Shown one piece after another: positions 1-8,353 of a DNA stretch of 43,214 nt. The position numbers and the translations under genes were made by a program. This DNA comes from UBA668 sp041178405 (lineage in GTDB: Bacteria > Actinomycetota > Acidimicrobiia > Acidimicrobiales > Ilumatobacteraceae). Numbering within the stretch: position 1 is the stretch's first letter; the number at the start of each line of letters is the position of its first letter. Location: the NCBI GenBank assembly GCA_041178405.1, contig JBEGVK010000245.1:1-43214 (forward strand), given 5' to 3'. Under the pieces are notes generated by a model. That model was not told the origin of the DNA, searched no databases, and was given only the letters and a program-made list of their open reading frames with translations.

Positions 1-1520
1 TGTCCACCCACGAAGTGCGCCGCACCACCGCGTGGCGAACCGAAGAACGTGAGATACGTGGCGCGGGTCATGTACGCCGCCGTCATGAAGGCGCCGATGA
101 TGCCGACGTAGTAGAAGACCTTGTAGTCGTTGTACTTCGCCGAGTCGATGATCTCGTCCTTGCTGAAGAATCCGCTGAAGAACGGGACGCCGCAGAGCGC
201 AGCCGTGCTGATGAGCCAGGTCCAGAACGTCACCGGCATCTTTCGCCACAAGCCGCCCATGTCCTTCTTCATGTCGAAGCTGTGGTGGCTCGCCGTGTGG
301 GCGATCGAGCCCGATGCGAGGAACAGGCAGCACTTGAAGAACGCGTGCGTGAAGATGTGGAACACGGCCGCCGTCCACGCGCCGACGCCGAGCCCCATCA
401 TCATGTAGCCCAGCTGGCTCACTGTGCTGTACGCCAGCACCTTCTTGATGTCGTTCTGAACGAATGCAAGACCTGCGGCAATCAGCAGCGTGATGCCGCC
501 GATGACTGCGATCGGGTTGAACATCTGGCCCTCGAGGTTGATGTCGAACCCCACATGGAACACGGGGTAGACACGCGCCACGAGGAAGACTCCGGCGACC
601 ACCATGGTGCTCGAATGCAGCAGTGAGCTCACCGGGGTGGGACCAGCCATTGCGTCGGGCAGCCACGTGTGCAGCGGGAACTGGCCGCTCTTCCCGATGC
701 AGGCGATGAAGAGGGCTACCGCAGCCCACATCAGCATGCGCTTGCTGTCGAACTCGCCGGCCGCCGCCAGTTCGTTGATGCCGCCGATGTCGAGCGTGCC
801 GAAGATGCCCAGCAGCATGGCCGTGCCCACGAGCAGTCCCATGTCGCCGACGCGCACTGTGAAGAATGCCTTCAGCGCAGCCTTTGCGTTCGGCAGTTCC
901 TCCCACCAGTGGCCGATGAGCATGAACGAGCAGAGCCCCATGATCTCCCAGCCGAGGATCAGCTGCACCATGTTGGGTGCCACCACCATGCTGAGCATCC
1001 CCGCCGAGAAGAGCGTCAGCGCTGCAAAGAAGTGCGTGTAGCGCCGATCGCCGTTGACGTACTCGGTGGAGTACACCTGCACGAGTGTCGAGATGAACGC
1101 CACCAGCACGAGCGCGAGGAGCGCGAGGCCGTCGACGTACTGGCCGATGCTGAACTCGACACCACCGCTCTGCCACCACACCCATTCGCGCACTACCGGG
1201 GCGACGAACTTGAGGGAGTGCTCGCCCCCCTCCTCAGCGGAGATGGAGCGCCCGAAGCCGACGACGCTGCGGAGGACAGCTGCCTCCTTATCCTCACTGT
1301 GGCCGAACGCAGATATCCACTGGAAGACTGCGCCCGCCGACAGCGCAAGAGCGCCGACCATGCTGGCGATGCCGAACTCGCTGCCACCTCTCGGCATGCG
1401 CTTTCCGAAGAAGATGATCAGGAAGAAGGCGACAGCGGGCAGCACTGGCACCAGCCACGCGTGCTCGAGGAACCAGCCTGTGGCCTCGATGGCCTTCTCG
1501 GTCTCTGCTGCGAGCACCAT
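1..1520 (-). CDS. nuoL: NADH-quinone oxidoreductase subunit L, first (EFG-less) cluster, partial
   Basis: Antiporter-like, proton-translocating membrane subunit of complex I. About 506 codons are visible; the C-terminal part lies beyond the window edge, so this is an edge cut and not a broken gene. The start ATG at 1520 shares one base with the nuoK stop (TGATG), which fixes it. Visible family motifs include GQFPLHTWLPDAMAGPTPVS in the conserved transmembrane core, with its ion-path Lys/His residues nearby, and a run NDIKKVLAYSTVSQLGYM typical of NuoL/M/N. It is the last visible gene of a cluster ordered A-B-C-D-H-I-J-K-L; nuoM and nuoN probably follow outside. A second, complete nuoL lies at 15975-17879. 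Confidence 0.95.
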   Translation of the reverse strand, partial: MVLAAETEKAIEATGWFLEHAWLVPVLPAVAFFLIIFFGKRMPRGGSEFGIASMVGALALSAGAVFQWISAFGHSEDKEAAVLRSVVGFGRSISAEEGGEHSLKFVAPVVREWVWWQSGGVEFSIGQYVDGLALLALVLVAFISTLVQVYSTEYVNGDRRYTHFFAALTLFSAGMLSMVVAPNMVQLILGWEIMGLCSFMLIGHWWEELPNAKAALKAFFTVRVGDMGLLVGTAMLLGIFGTLDIGGINELAAAGEFDSKRMLMWAAVALFIACIGKSGQFPLHTWLPDAMAGPTPVSSLLHSSTMVVAGVFLVARVYPVFHVGFDINLEGQMFNPIAVIGGITLLIAAGLAFVQNDIKKVLAYSTVSQLGYMMMGLGVGAWTAAVFHIFTHAFFKCCLFLASGSIAHTASHHSFDMKKDMGGLWRKMPVTFWTWLISTAALCGVPFFSGFFSKDEIIDSAKYNDYKVFYYVGIIGAFMTAAYMTRATYLTFFGSPRGGAAHFVGG

Positions 1521-1819
1521 CAGCCCTTCATCTCCGAGAGTTCATCGAGCGAGATGCTCCTGCGGTTTCGGTAGACCAACAGCACCATTGCCAGGCCCAC
1601 GCCCACCTCGGCAGCGGCAACGGCGATGATGTAGAGGGCGAACACGTTGCCGTCAAGCGAATCGTGGATGCGGTCGAACGCGAGCAGGTTGATGTTGACC
1701 GAATTGAGGATCAACTCGACGCTCATCAGCAGCATCACGGCGTTCTTGCGGGCAATGACCCCGTACACACCGATGCAGAACAGGACCGCCCCCAGCACCA
1801 GGAAGTTGTTGAGCAGCAT
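1520..1819 (-). CDS. nuoK: NADH-quinone oxidoreductase subunit K, first cluster
   Basis: Small membrane subunit of the complex I proton-pumping arm, 99 residues, the usual length, with three hydrophobic segments. The two glutamates needed for proton transfer in the family are present, one in the second helix (VELILNSVN) and one in the third (AAAEVGVGLAM). The stop overlaps the nuoL start by one base, and one base separates the start from the nuoJ stop. A paralog with a longer N terminus is at 17883-18200. Confidence 0.95.
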   Translation of the reverse strand: MLLNNFLVLGAVLFCIGVYGVIARKNAVMLLMSVELILNSVNINLLAFDRIHDSLDGNVFALYIIAVAAAEVGVGLAMVLLVYRNRRSISLDELSEMKG

Positions 1820-1820
1820 G

Positions 1821-2360
1821 TCAGTCCTTCCTCGCCAGCACGATGGCGCCCACCACTGCCGCCAGCAGGACGAACGACAGCGCCCAGAACGGCAATAGGT
1901 ACGGCGAGAAGATGAGGTCGCTGATGGCTGCCGTGGAGTTCACATCAGCAGCGTCGGAACCCGAGGACCGGCCGATGCGGTCGGTGCCGAATGCGTCGAC
2001 CAGCGAGTACACCATCACACCGAGCATCAGCAGCGCCACCGGGATGCCCACGAGGCGATTGCGGTTGTCGAGGTCGGCCTCGCGGCCCAGACGAGCGCGG
2101 GTGAGCATCACTCCGAAGAGGAACAGCACCATGACGGCACCGATGTAGACGAGGACTTGCGTGACAGCCACGAACTCGGCGGCCAGCAGGACATAGAGAG
2201 CAGCGGCTCCGGCCATCACCAGCACGAGCGACAGAGCGGCGTGGACGACGTTCTTCGAGGTGACCACGCGGAGCGCATTGACCACCATCACTGCGGCGAT
2301 CACGTAGAAGCCGATCGACTGCGCTACCTCGATGTCGGACGCAGCGACGAGGGCGGCCAT
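1821..2360 (-). CDS. nuoJ: NADH-quinone oxidoreductase subunit J, first cluster
   Basis: Membrane subunit of complex I, 179 residues, five predicted hydrophobic segments. The family core AALYVLLAAEFVAVTQVLVY followed by IGAVMVLFLF is clear; it contains the helix with the pi-bulge known from NuoJ structures. The start ATG at 2360 shares one base with the nuoI stop (TGATG), so the longer open frame upstream is not used. A charged loop after residue 110 is followed by a last helix ending in ARKD. Confidence 0.93.
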   Translation of the reverse strand: MAALVAASDIEVAQSIGFYVIAAVMVVNALRVVTSKNVVHAALSLVLVMAGAAALYVLLAAEFVAVTQVLVYIGAVMVLFLFGVMLTRARLGREADLDNRNRLVGIPVALLMLGVMVYSLVDAFGTDRIGRSSGSDAADVNSTAAISDLIFSPYLLPFWALSFVLLAAVVGAIVLARKD

Positions 2361-2872
2361 CACTTGCCCTTCTTCTTCTCGGCACCGGCCTCTAGCCCGG
2401 GGGCCTCCGGCACGGTTTCCATCCACTCGCCGAGCTTCTCCTTGTCGTGGAGAAGATCTGCGATCCGCGGCTCGCTGTACTCGTACTCGGGGCTCCAGAA
2501 CAGCGCGTCGAACGGGCAGACCTCGACACAGATGCCGCAGTACATGCACAGCGCATAGTCGATATCGAAGCGGTCGAGCTTGTTGACCTTTCGCGGGGCT
2601 CCGCCGGCGCGCCGCGGTGGCGCGAGATCCTTGTGCGCCTCGATGTAGATGCACCAGTCGGGGCAGCTTCGGGCGCAGAGCATGCAGGACGTGCAGTTGT
2701 CCTCGCGGAGTGCGATCACGCCGCGGGCTCGGATGGGCGGCGCTTCCTTCTCGTGCGGGTACTGCACGGTCGACGACCCGCCGCCGAGCGCTCGGGGCTT
2801 CAGCGTTCGCACGAGCGTGCGGCCGGTGACACCGAGGCCCTTCAGCAGGCCGGGAACCTTGGGCTTGGCCAT
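2360..2872 (-). CDS. nuoI: NADH-quinone oxidoreductase subunit I, first cluster (two 4Fe-4S clusters)
   Basis: TYKY-type subunit carrying iron-sulfur clusters N6a and N6b, which pass electrons towards the N2 cluster of NuoB. 170 residues. Two ferredoxin motifs are seen: CTSCMLCARSCP and CMYCGICVEVCP. The start MAKPKVPG lies two bases after the nuoH stop. The lysine-rich C-terminal tail ends KKKGK. Because this cluster has no nuoE, nuoF or nuoG, NuoI may be the entry point for electrons from a soluble donor such as ferredoxin, as proposed for cyanobacterial NDH-1; that is inference. Confidence 0.94.
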   Translation of the reverse strand: MAKPKVPGLLKGLGVTGRTLVRTLKPRALGGGSSTVQYPHEKEAPPIRARGVIALREDNCTSCMLCARSCPDWCIYIEAHKDLAPPRRAGGAPRKVNKLDRFDIDYALCMYCGICVEVCPFDALFWSPEYEYSEPRIADLLHDKEKLGEWMETVPEAPGLEAGAEKKKGK

Positions 2873-2874
2873 CG

Positions 2875-3930
2875 TCAGAACACCACCTTGAAGATCGCCG
2901 TGATCATGATGTTCACCAGCGAGACTGGGACGAGCACCTTCCAGGCGAAACGCTGCAGCTGGTCCTCGCGCAGTCGGGGATAGCTGAACCGAACCCACAT
3001 GATGATGCCGCTGAGGAGCATCATCTTCGAGACGAGGATGACCGGACCCGCCAGGTTCATCCAGTTGTCGATGCTCCCCGTGTCGGGTCCCCAGCCGAAC
3101 CAGCTGTGCGGAAGGCCCCATCCACCGAGGAAGAGCACAGCGGCGATCATCGAGAACACGCCGGCCGTGGCGAACTCGGCGATGAAGAACATCAGGAAGC
3201 GGAAACCGGAGTACTCGGTCATGTAGCCCGAGACAAGCTCGCTCTCGGCGATCGGCATGTCGAACGGAGTCTGGGTGAGCTCGGCCTGCACCGAGATCAT
3301 GAAGATTGCGAACGCCACGAACTGGGTGAGCACGAAGGGGAAGCCCAGCCCGTCCCACCCGAAGATGCTCCCCGAGTTCTGGGCGACGACGATCTGCTGC
3401 AGGTTCATCGTGCCCGCCTGGATGACCACGCCGAGCACGCTGAGCACCATCGGCAGCTCGTAGGCAATGAGCTGGCCCGCTGCGCGCAACCCGCCGAGGA
3501 GCGAGTACTTGTTGGCGCTGCTCCACCCGGCGATGAGGATGCCGAGCGTGCTGATGCTCGAGACGGCCAGCATGTAGAACACGCCGGCGTCAAAGTCGGT
3601 GAAGTACGCGTCGGGCCCGAACGGGACGACGGCAACGAGCAGGAAGGTGCTCACCAGCACGATGAGCGGCGCAAGCCTGAAGATGCGCTTGTCGGCGTTC
3701 TCGGGCGCCAGGTCTTCCTTCTGCAGCCACTTGCCCACCTCGGCGACCAACTGCAGCGACCCGTATGGACCGGCTTCCATCGGGCCGAGACGGCTCTGCA
3801 TGAAGCTCATCATCTTGAAGAGGAAGAGGTACACGATCGTGCCGGCTGGCAGCAGCACGGCCACGGCCCCGCCTACGACGCGCAGGATCGATGTGAGCCA
3901 GTACGGAAGATCTGCTGCGAGCAGGCTCAT
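2875..3930 (-). CDS. nuoH: NADH-quinone oxidoreductase subunit H, first cluster, altered glutamate motif
   Basis: Membrane subunit that forms the quinone chamber with NuoB and NuoD, 351 residues, about eight transmembrane segments. The family motifs QSRLGPMEAGPYG (residues 45-57) and TEYSG (238-242) are present. In the loop that normally reads PFDLPEAExELV, this protein reads TPFDMPIAESELV, so the first Glu of the PEAE motif is Ile at residue 227; the paralog at 19437-20654 keeps the Glu. The start ATG at 3930 overlaps the nuoD stop by four bases (ATGA). Confidence 0.95.
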   Translation of the reverse strand: MSLLAADLPYWLTSILRVVGGAVAVLLPAGTIVYLFLFKMMSFMQSRLGPMEAGPYGSLQLVAEVGKWLQKEDLAPENADKRIFRLAPLIVLVSTFLLVAVVPFGPDAYFTDFDAGVFYMLAVSSISTLGILIAGWSSANKYSLLGGLRAAGQLIAYELPMVLSVLGVVIQAGTMNLQQIVVAQNSGSIFGWDGLGFPFVLTQFVAFAIFMISVQAELTQTPFDMPIAESELVSGYMTEYSGFRFLMFFIAEFATAGVFSMIAAVLFLGGWGLPHSWFGWGPDTGSIDNWMNLAGPVILVSKMMLLSGIIMWVRFSYPRLREDQLQRFAWKVLVPVSLVNIMITAIFKVVF

Positions 3931-5099
3931 CGATCGATGTCTCCGAGGATGAAGTACAGCGAGGCGAGGATCGAGATGATGTCGGGCACGTACACGCCGC
4001 GCAGCACCCAGGGCACGACCGAGATGTTGTTGAAACTCGCCGAGCGGATCTTCACTCGGAAGGGGCCGAGGTCGCCCTTGCTGACGACGTAGTAGCCCAT
4101 CTCGCCCAGCGGGTTCTCGGTGCTCACCCACGCCTCGCCCTCGGGCACCTTGATGATGCGCGGCACCTTTGCCATCACCGGACCGGACGGCAGGTCGTCG
4201 AGCAGTTGGTCGACGATGCGCGTGCTCTCGCGCACCTCCTGCAGTCGCACCCAGCACCGGGCGTAGCAGTCGCCGTCGGGGTGCGTCCATACCTTCCAGT
4301 CGGCCTTGTTCCAGGCCATGGGCAGCGTCTGGTCGCGACGGAGGTCGTAGTCGACGCCGCTCGCCCGCAGGTTGGCGCCACTGAGACCGAACTGCTTGGC
4401 AACGTCGGCGGGAATGACACCGATGCCGCGCAGGCGGCTCTGGAAGATCTCGTTGCCGAACAGCAGGTCTTCCATCTCGTCGCAGAAGCCACGGAGCTTC
4501 TTCATCACCTGCTTGGTCTCTGCGATCCAGCCAGCGGGCAGGTCGTCCTTGAGGCCGCCGATGCGGTCGAAGTTCGGATGGAATCGGCCGCCGGTTGCAC
4601 CTTCGATGAGGTTGAGCACGTATTCGCGGTCGCGGAAGGCGAGGAACACCGGCGTGACAGCACCGATCTGCACCCCAAGGTCACCGAGGAACAGCGACAC
4701 GTTGGCGATGCGGCTGAGCTCGAACAGAATCGTGCGGATGTACTGAGCCCTGGTGGGTGCCTCGATCTCCATCAGCTTCTCTGCTGCGAGGATGAACGGC
4801 ACCTCGTTGGCGAAGCTCCCGAGCCAGTCGATGCGGTTGATGAGCGCAGTCACCTGCGGAAAGGTGCGCACCTCGGTGAGCTTCTCGTAGCCGCGGTGCA
4901 TGTAGCCCGCCGACGGCTCGGCCCACACCACCTGCTCGCCGTCGAGGCGGACGATGATGCGCAGCGTGCCGTGCGTCGCAGGGTGCTGGGGTCCGATGTT
5001 GAGGGTCATCCCCTCGGTCTCGAGTTCGACGTTCAGGCGCGCGTCGGCTGCCTGCGCGGCTATGTAGCTGAGCTTCTGGCGATCGGCGAGATCGGTCAT
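3927..5099 (-). CDS. nuoD: NADH-quinone oxidoreductase subunit D, first cluster, divergent quinone site
   Basis: 49-kDa-type subunit that forms the quinone-binding site next to the N2 cluster. 390 residues. The quinone-ligand His is present (His43 in GPQHPATHG). Two partner residues are changed. The Tyr that lies 49 residues after this His in Thermus Nqo4 and in the paralog here (25064-26404, His73 to Tyr122) is Trp92, in RIDWL. The Asp 101 residues after the His in Nqo4 is Gln144, in GVQIGAVTP. The SHLLF-type motif reads NVSLF. Overall length and flanking motifs are normal, so it is not a decayed gene. Overlaps nuoC by four bases. Confidence 0.95.
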   Translation of the reverse strand: MTDLADRQKLSYIAAQAADARLNVELETEGMTLNIGPQHPATHGTLRIIVRLDGEQVVWAEPSAGYMHRGYEKLTEVRTFPQVTALINRIDWLGSFANEVPFILAAEKLMEIEAPTRAQYIRTILFELSRIANVSLFLGDLGVQIGAVTPVFLAFRDREYVLNLIEGATGGRFHPNFDRIGGLKDDLPAGWIAETKQVMKKLRGFCDEMEDLLFGNEIFQSRLRGIGVIPADVAKQFGLSGANLRASGVDYDLRRDQTLPMAWNKADWKVWTHPDGDCYARCWVRLQEVRESTRIVDQLLDDLPSGPVMAKVPRIIKVPEGEAWVSTENPLGEMGYYVVSKGDLGPFRVKIRSASFNNISVVPWVLRGVYVPDIISILASLYFILGDIDR

Positions 5100-5746
5100 T
5101 CGCCATCCTCACTCTCGTCGCCGGGGAGCGGCTCGACATCGGCGATGCCGGGCCAGGGACGCACCATGCGGGCCAGCAGCGGAAAGTCCTTCCGCAGCGG
5201 GTGGCCCTCGAAATCGGACGGCAGGTACATGTTGCGCAGGTCGGGGTGGCCTTCGAATCCGATACCGAACATCTCGTGACACTCGCGCTCGTGCCAATTC
5301 GCACCGGCGTAGACCTGTGCCCAGGACGCGATCGATGGCGCGGCGTCGTCGACGTCGGCCTTGACGGTGACGCCGAACTTGCGCTCGACGTTGACGACGC
5401 GGGCGAAGACCTGCATACGCGTGTCGCCGCCCGCATAGCCCTGCCGGACCGACATGTCGCGCTCGGGCGGCGGTTCGGAGGGATCGTCCTCGCCCCGGCC
5501 GTAGGGACTCGGCATCCAGTCGATACCCGAGAGGAAGCAGAAGTAGTCGCACCCGAGCACGTCGCGGAGCACCTCGCCGGTGCGTCGCCAGTCGGCAGTG
5601 CGGACGCGGACCCATACGTCGTCGCCAGGCTTCACCAGGCTGTCGAGCAACGCCTCGCCGAGGTGCTCGCGCAGCGTCGAGACGACGCCCTCGCGCAGTG
5701 CATCGCCGGGAAGTGCCGCCACGGGAGCATCAGCCAACGGAACCAC
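5096..5746 (-). CDS. nuoC: NADH-quinone oxidoreductase subunit C, first cluster
   Basis: 30-kDa-type peripheral subunit of complex I that packs on NuoD and NuoB. About 216 residues from GTG 5746; a TTG at 5737 is an alternative, with a G-rich stretch upstream of both. The family signature is present near the C terminus (HERECHEMFGI, then GHPDLRNMYLPSDFEGHPLR). After SGIDWM there is a charged, proline-rich loop of about 30 residues that the paralog at 26401-26940 lacks. The start overlaps the end of nuoB by about 16 bases. Confidence 0.88.
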   Translation of the reverse strand: MVPLADAPVAALPGDALREGVVSTLREHLGEALLDSLVKPGDDVWVRVRTADWRRTGEVLRDVLGCDYFCFLSGIDWMPSPYGRGEDDPSEPPPERDMSVRQGYAGGDTRMQVFARVVNVERKFGVTVKADVDDAAPSIASWAQVYAGANWHERECHEMFGIGFEGHPDLRNMYLPSDFEGHPLRKDFPLLARMVRPWPGIADVEPLPGDESEDGE

Positions 5747-6275
5747 CCCCCACCACGATCGGCTCGCGGGCGGCAGACATCGGCCGGGTTCCCTCGCCTC
5801 GCCAGCGAGCCCCCATGTCCTCGTTCTTGATCCGCTGCTGCAGTAGCACGATGCCCTCGAGCAGCGCCTCGGGGCGCGGCGGGCAGCCCGGCACGTAGAC
5901 GTCGACGGGGATGATCTGGTCGACACCCTTGGTCACGGAATAGCTGTCCCAGTAGGGGCCGCCGCAATTGGCGCAGCTGCCCATGCTGATGACGTACTTG
6001 GGCTCGGGCATCTGCTCGTAGAGCCGCTTGATCGCAGGGGCCATCTTGTCGGTGACGGTGCCGGAGATCACGACGAGGTCGGCCTGGCGCGGACTCGCCG
6101 GCAGCGGAATGACGCCGAGGCGCATCACGTCGTATCGAGGCGAGGCGAATGCAGCACCCATCTCGATCGCGCAGCAGGCAAGGCCCCACTGGTACACCCA
6201 GAGGCTGTACGACCGCCCCATGTTGAACAGCGCGGTGAGCGGCTTGGGCATACGCCCACGGTCGACGAGTCCCAT
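5730..6275 (-). CDS. nuoB: NADH-quinone oxidoreductase subunit B, first cluster (N2 cluster)
   Basis: PSST-type subunit that binds the terminal 4Fe-4S cluster N2, the direct electron donor to quinone. 181 residues from ATG 6275. The cluster ligands are visible: tandem cysteines in GLACCAIEMG, one in SMGSCANCGG, one in VPGCPPRPE. It starts four bases after the nuoA stop. So the N2 end of the electron path is intact although the NADH module genes are absent from this cluster. Confidence 0.94.
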   Translation of the reverse strand: MGLVDRGRMPKPLTALFNMGRSYSLWVYQWGLACCAIEMGAAFASPRYDVMRLGVIPLPASPRQADLVVISGTVTDKMAPAIKRLYEQMPEPKYVISMGSCANCGGPYWDSYSVTKGVDQIIPVDVYVPGCPPRPEALLEGIVLLQQRIKNEDMGARWRGEGTRPMSAAREPIVVGGGSVG

Positions 6276-6279
6276 CAGA

Positions 6280-6645
6280 TCACACCCAGCGAAGCACGCC
6301 CTTGCGCCACGCGTACACGAGGCCAAGGAGCAGAACGGCGACGAAGATTCCCATTTCGACCAGGCCGAAGGCGCCGTAGCGCTCGAGCTGGGTCGCCCAC
6401 GGGAAGATGAATACGGCCTCGACATCGAAGACCACGAACAGCAGGGCGAAGATGTAGTACCGGACCTGGCTCTGCGACCAGCCGTCGCCGACGGGGTCGA
6501 CGCCACTCTCGTAAGCGATCGACTTCTCAGCCGACGGCTTGTTGGGCCGCACGAGCGCCGAGATGCCGAGCAGCAGACTGGCCAGCACAAGGGCGATTGC
6601 GGCGAACCAGACGACTGTGAGGTAGTCGCGCAGGAAGGAGGACAT
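6280..6645 (-). CDS. nuoA: NADH-quinone oxidoreductase subunit A, first cluster
   Basis: Membrane subunit of complex I next to NuoH, 121 residues with three hydrophobic segments. The family stretch KSIAYESGVDPVGD is present; the usual conserved Cys of YECG is Ser here (YESG), while the paralog at 27525-27995 has YECG. First gene of this cluster. A 70-base gap separates it from the FGGY kinase upstream on the same strand, and a TAGCGT box sits nine to fourteen bases before the ATG. Confidence 0.93.
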   Translation of the reverse strand: MSSFLRDYLTVVWFAAIALVLASLLLGISALVRPNKPSAEKSIAYESGVDPVGDGWSQSQVRYYIFALLFVVFDVEAVFIFPWATQLERYGAFGLVEMGIFVAVLLLGLVYAWRKGVLRWV

Positions 6646-6653
6646 CGGGTCCG

Positions 6654-6659
6654 ACGCTA
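6654..6659 (-). promoter_or_regulatory. Candidate -10 box of the first nuo cluster
   Basis: TAGCGT on the minus strand, at -14 to -9 from the nuoA start at 6645. It fits the actinobacterial TAnnnT form and would give an almost leaderless transcript. No clear -35 element is seen. Read-through from the FGGY kinase upstream is also possible. Confidence 0.35.
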
Positions 6660-6715
6660 CTACGCGGGCCCGAAGCGGCAGGAAATGCTGGGCGTCGTCG
6701 CCCGCAGCGAGGCGC

Positions 6716-8242
6716 TCAGCCGACCTGAGGCGGCACCTGCCACCGTGCGTTCCCGTGGACCGCCAGCGCGGGATGCAGCGCAATGAGGCGCTCACGGGCC
6801 ACGCGAAGTGCTGCTGCGCCCGCAGGCTCAGGCTCGTGCACTTGTGCGACCGCCATCAGCGACGGCACCTCGTCGATGTCGATCATGCCGAGGTCTGCAA
6901 AGGCCAAGAAGGCGGCGCCGCGAGCGTTGGCCGCGCGGGGTTCGGCAAGCCGGTGCACGGGTACGTCGGTCGCATCGGCGAGCATCTGCGCCCACAGTGG
7001 CGACAGCGCGCCGCCGCCCCCGAATCGCAGCAGCGCAGGGTGGTGTCCCGTGAAGGCCTCCACCGCGGGCAGCAGCCAGGCGAGGTTCACGGCCACGCCC
7101 TCGGCCGCAGCCCTGATGAGGTGGCGCCGATCGTGCCGGAGGTCGAGGCCGACGAAGGCACCGCGCACATCGTCGTTCTGCTGCGGAGCGAGCGACCCCA
7201 GCAGCCATGGCATGAAGCCGGCACCATCGCTGCCGGCCGGAACCAGTGCGGCATCGTCGAACGCCGCATCGGGCGACTCGTAGCCGAGGATGCGCTGCGC
7301 CCACTCGAAAGCACGTCCGCCAATGCCGTTCTCGGCCATCACGTAATACATCCCGCGCAGCGGACTCGGCACAGCCACGATGCCGGCAAGCAGGTCGCTG
7401 CGGTGCTCGCCGATGTGCGTCACGATCACTGAGGTGGTGCCGATCACCGCCGAGGCGTCGGTCGGCGACATCGCCGCAGTGCCGAGCGCAGATGTGATCG
7501 AGTCGATCGTGCCCGGCACCACTGGAACGCCCTCGGGGATCCCGAGCTCTGCCGCGACTGAACGTCGGACCTCGCCGATGACACCCGACATCGGCACCAG
7601 CGGTGCCAGCTTGTCGGGGTCGAGTCCCGACGCTGCGACCAGCTCTGCGGAATGCTCGGCGCTCCCCCACGTGCGATTGTCGACCGACAGGAACGAGAAC
7701 GACGTGCTCTGGGTCGACGAGATGCGGCCGGTCAGCCGGGCGGTGACGTAGTCCATCGGCTCGACCAGTGCGACCGCCGCCGTGTAGGCCGCTGGGTGAA
7801 AGGTGCGCAGCACCCATGAATGGGCGACGTTGTCGTGCCCGGTCGGCAGCGGCAGCAGCCCATGGCATTCGATGAAGAGCGAGAACGACTCGTCGGTGAG
7901 GAGCTCGAGATTGTGCTCGGCGCCACGTGTGTCCATCCAGATGATGCTCGGGCCGGTCGGCAGCCCATTGGCGTCGATGGGCACCAAGCTCATGTACTGG
8001 CTCGTCACCGCCACCGCCACGATGCGAGGCTGCGGCTGCACCGCATCGAGCACCGCCCGGCACGCGGCGACGATGGCCGACCACATCTCGTGCGGGTCCT
8101 GCTCGGCTCCGCCGCCCTCGACGAACGTCGTGGACACCGGCATGCTTCGCCACGCCAGTGTCGAGCCCGCATGGTCGACGAGTGCGGCCTTCGGCCCGCC
8201 CGTGCCGAGATCGATCGCCAGCACGCAGCCGTCGCGTTCCAT
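6716..8242 (-). CDS. FGGY-family carbohydrate kinase (xylulokinase-like)
   Basis: ATP-dependent sugar kinase of the FGGY family, 508 residues, the normal length. The N-terminal phosphate-binding motif is seen as AIDLGTGGPKAALVD, and the second domain carries VPGTIDSITSALGTA, with the Asp expected to be the catalytic base. The start ATG 8242 follows a strong ribosome binding site (GAGGGGGTGG on the minus strand). The substrate cannot be read from sequence; xylulose, glycerol and related sugars or polyols are phosphorylated by family members. No sugar transporter or isomerase is nearby, so its place in metabolism is unclear. Confidence 0.85.
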   Translation of the reverse strand: MERDGCVLAIDLGTGGPKAALVDHAGSTLAWRSMPVSTTFVEGGGAEQDPHEMWSAIVAACRAVLDAVQPQPRIVAVAVTSQYMSLVPIDANGLPTGPSIIWMDTRGAEHNLELLTDESFSLFIECHGLLPLPTGHDNVAHSWVLRTFHPAAYTAAVALVEPMDYVTARLTGRISSTQSTSFSFLSVDNRTWGSAEHSAELVAASGLDPDKLAPLVPMSGVIGEVRRSVAAELGIPEGVPVVPGTIDSITSALGTAAMSPTDASAVIGTTSVIVTHIGEHRSDLLAGIVAVPSPLRGMYYVMAENGIGGRAFEWAQRILGYESPDAAFDDAALVPAGSDGAGFMPWLLGSLAPQQNDDVRGAFVGLDLRHDRRHLIRAAAEGVAVNLAWLLPAVEAFTGHHPALLRFGGGGALSPLWAQMLADATDVPVHRLAEPRAANARGAAFLAFADLGMIDIDEVPSLMAVAQVHEPEPAGAAALRVARERLIALHPALAVHGNARWQVPPQVG

Positions 8243-8262
8243 CGCCCACCCCCTCACAGTTC

Positions 8263-8282
8263 GCAGAGGGTCCACACTCTGC
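8263..8282. promoter_or_regulatory. Inverted repeat in the divergent kinase/phosphotransferase gap
   Basis: GCAGAG, eight bases, CTCTGC, between the divergent starts at 8242 (minus) and 8354 (plus). The octamer CCACACTC also occurs twice in this gap, at 8272-8279 and 8317-8324. It could be an operator shared by both genes, but it is short and may be chance. Confidence 0.25.
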
Positions 8283-8353
8283 CAGACCCCTCCATCCCCG
8301 GATGCAGCCGCCCTGACCACACTCGACCCCGAGCGGTGCTACACATCGCCCCT

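Noticed and set aside
1..1520. Truncated nuoL as a possible pseudogene
   Set aside because: The frame is open up to the window edge with all core motifs; the missing C terminus is due to the window boundary.
3106..4092. Plus-strand frames opposite nuoH and nuoD (also at 4206-5279 and 669-1574)
   Set aside because: Same signature of His, Glu, Asp and Arg-rich shadow translation opposite conserved membrane proteins; no start context.
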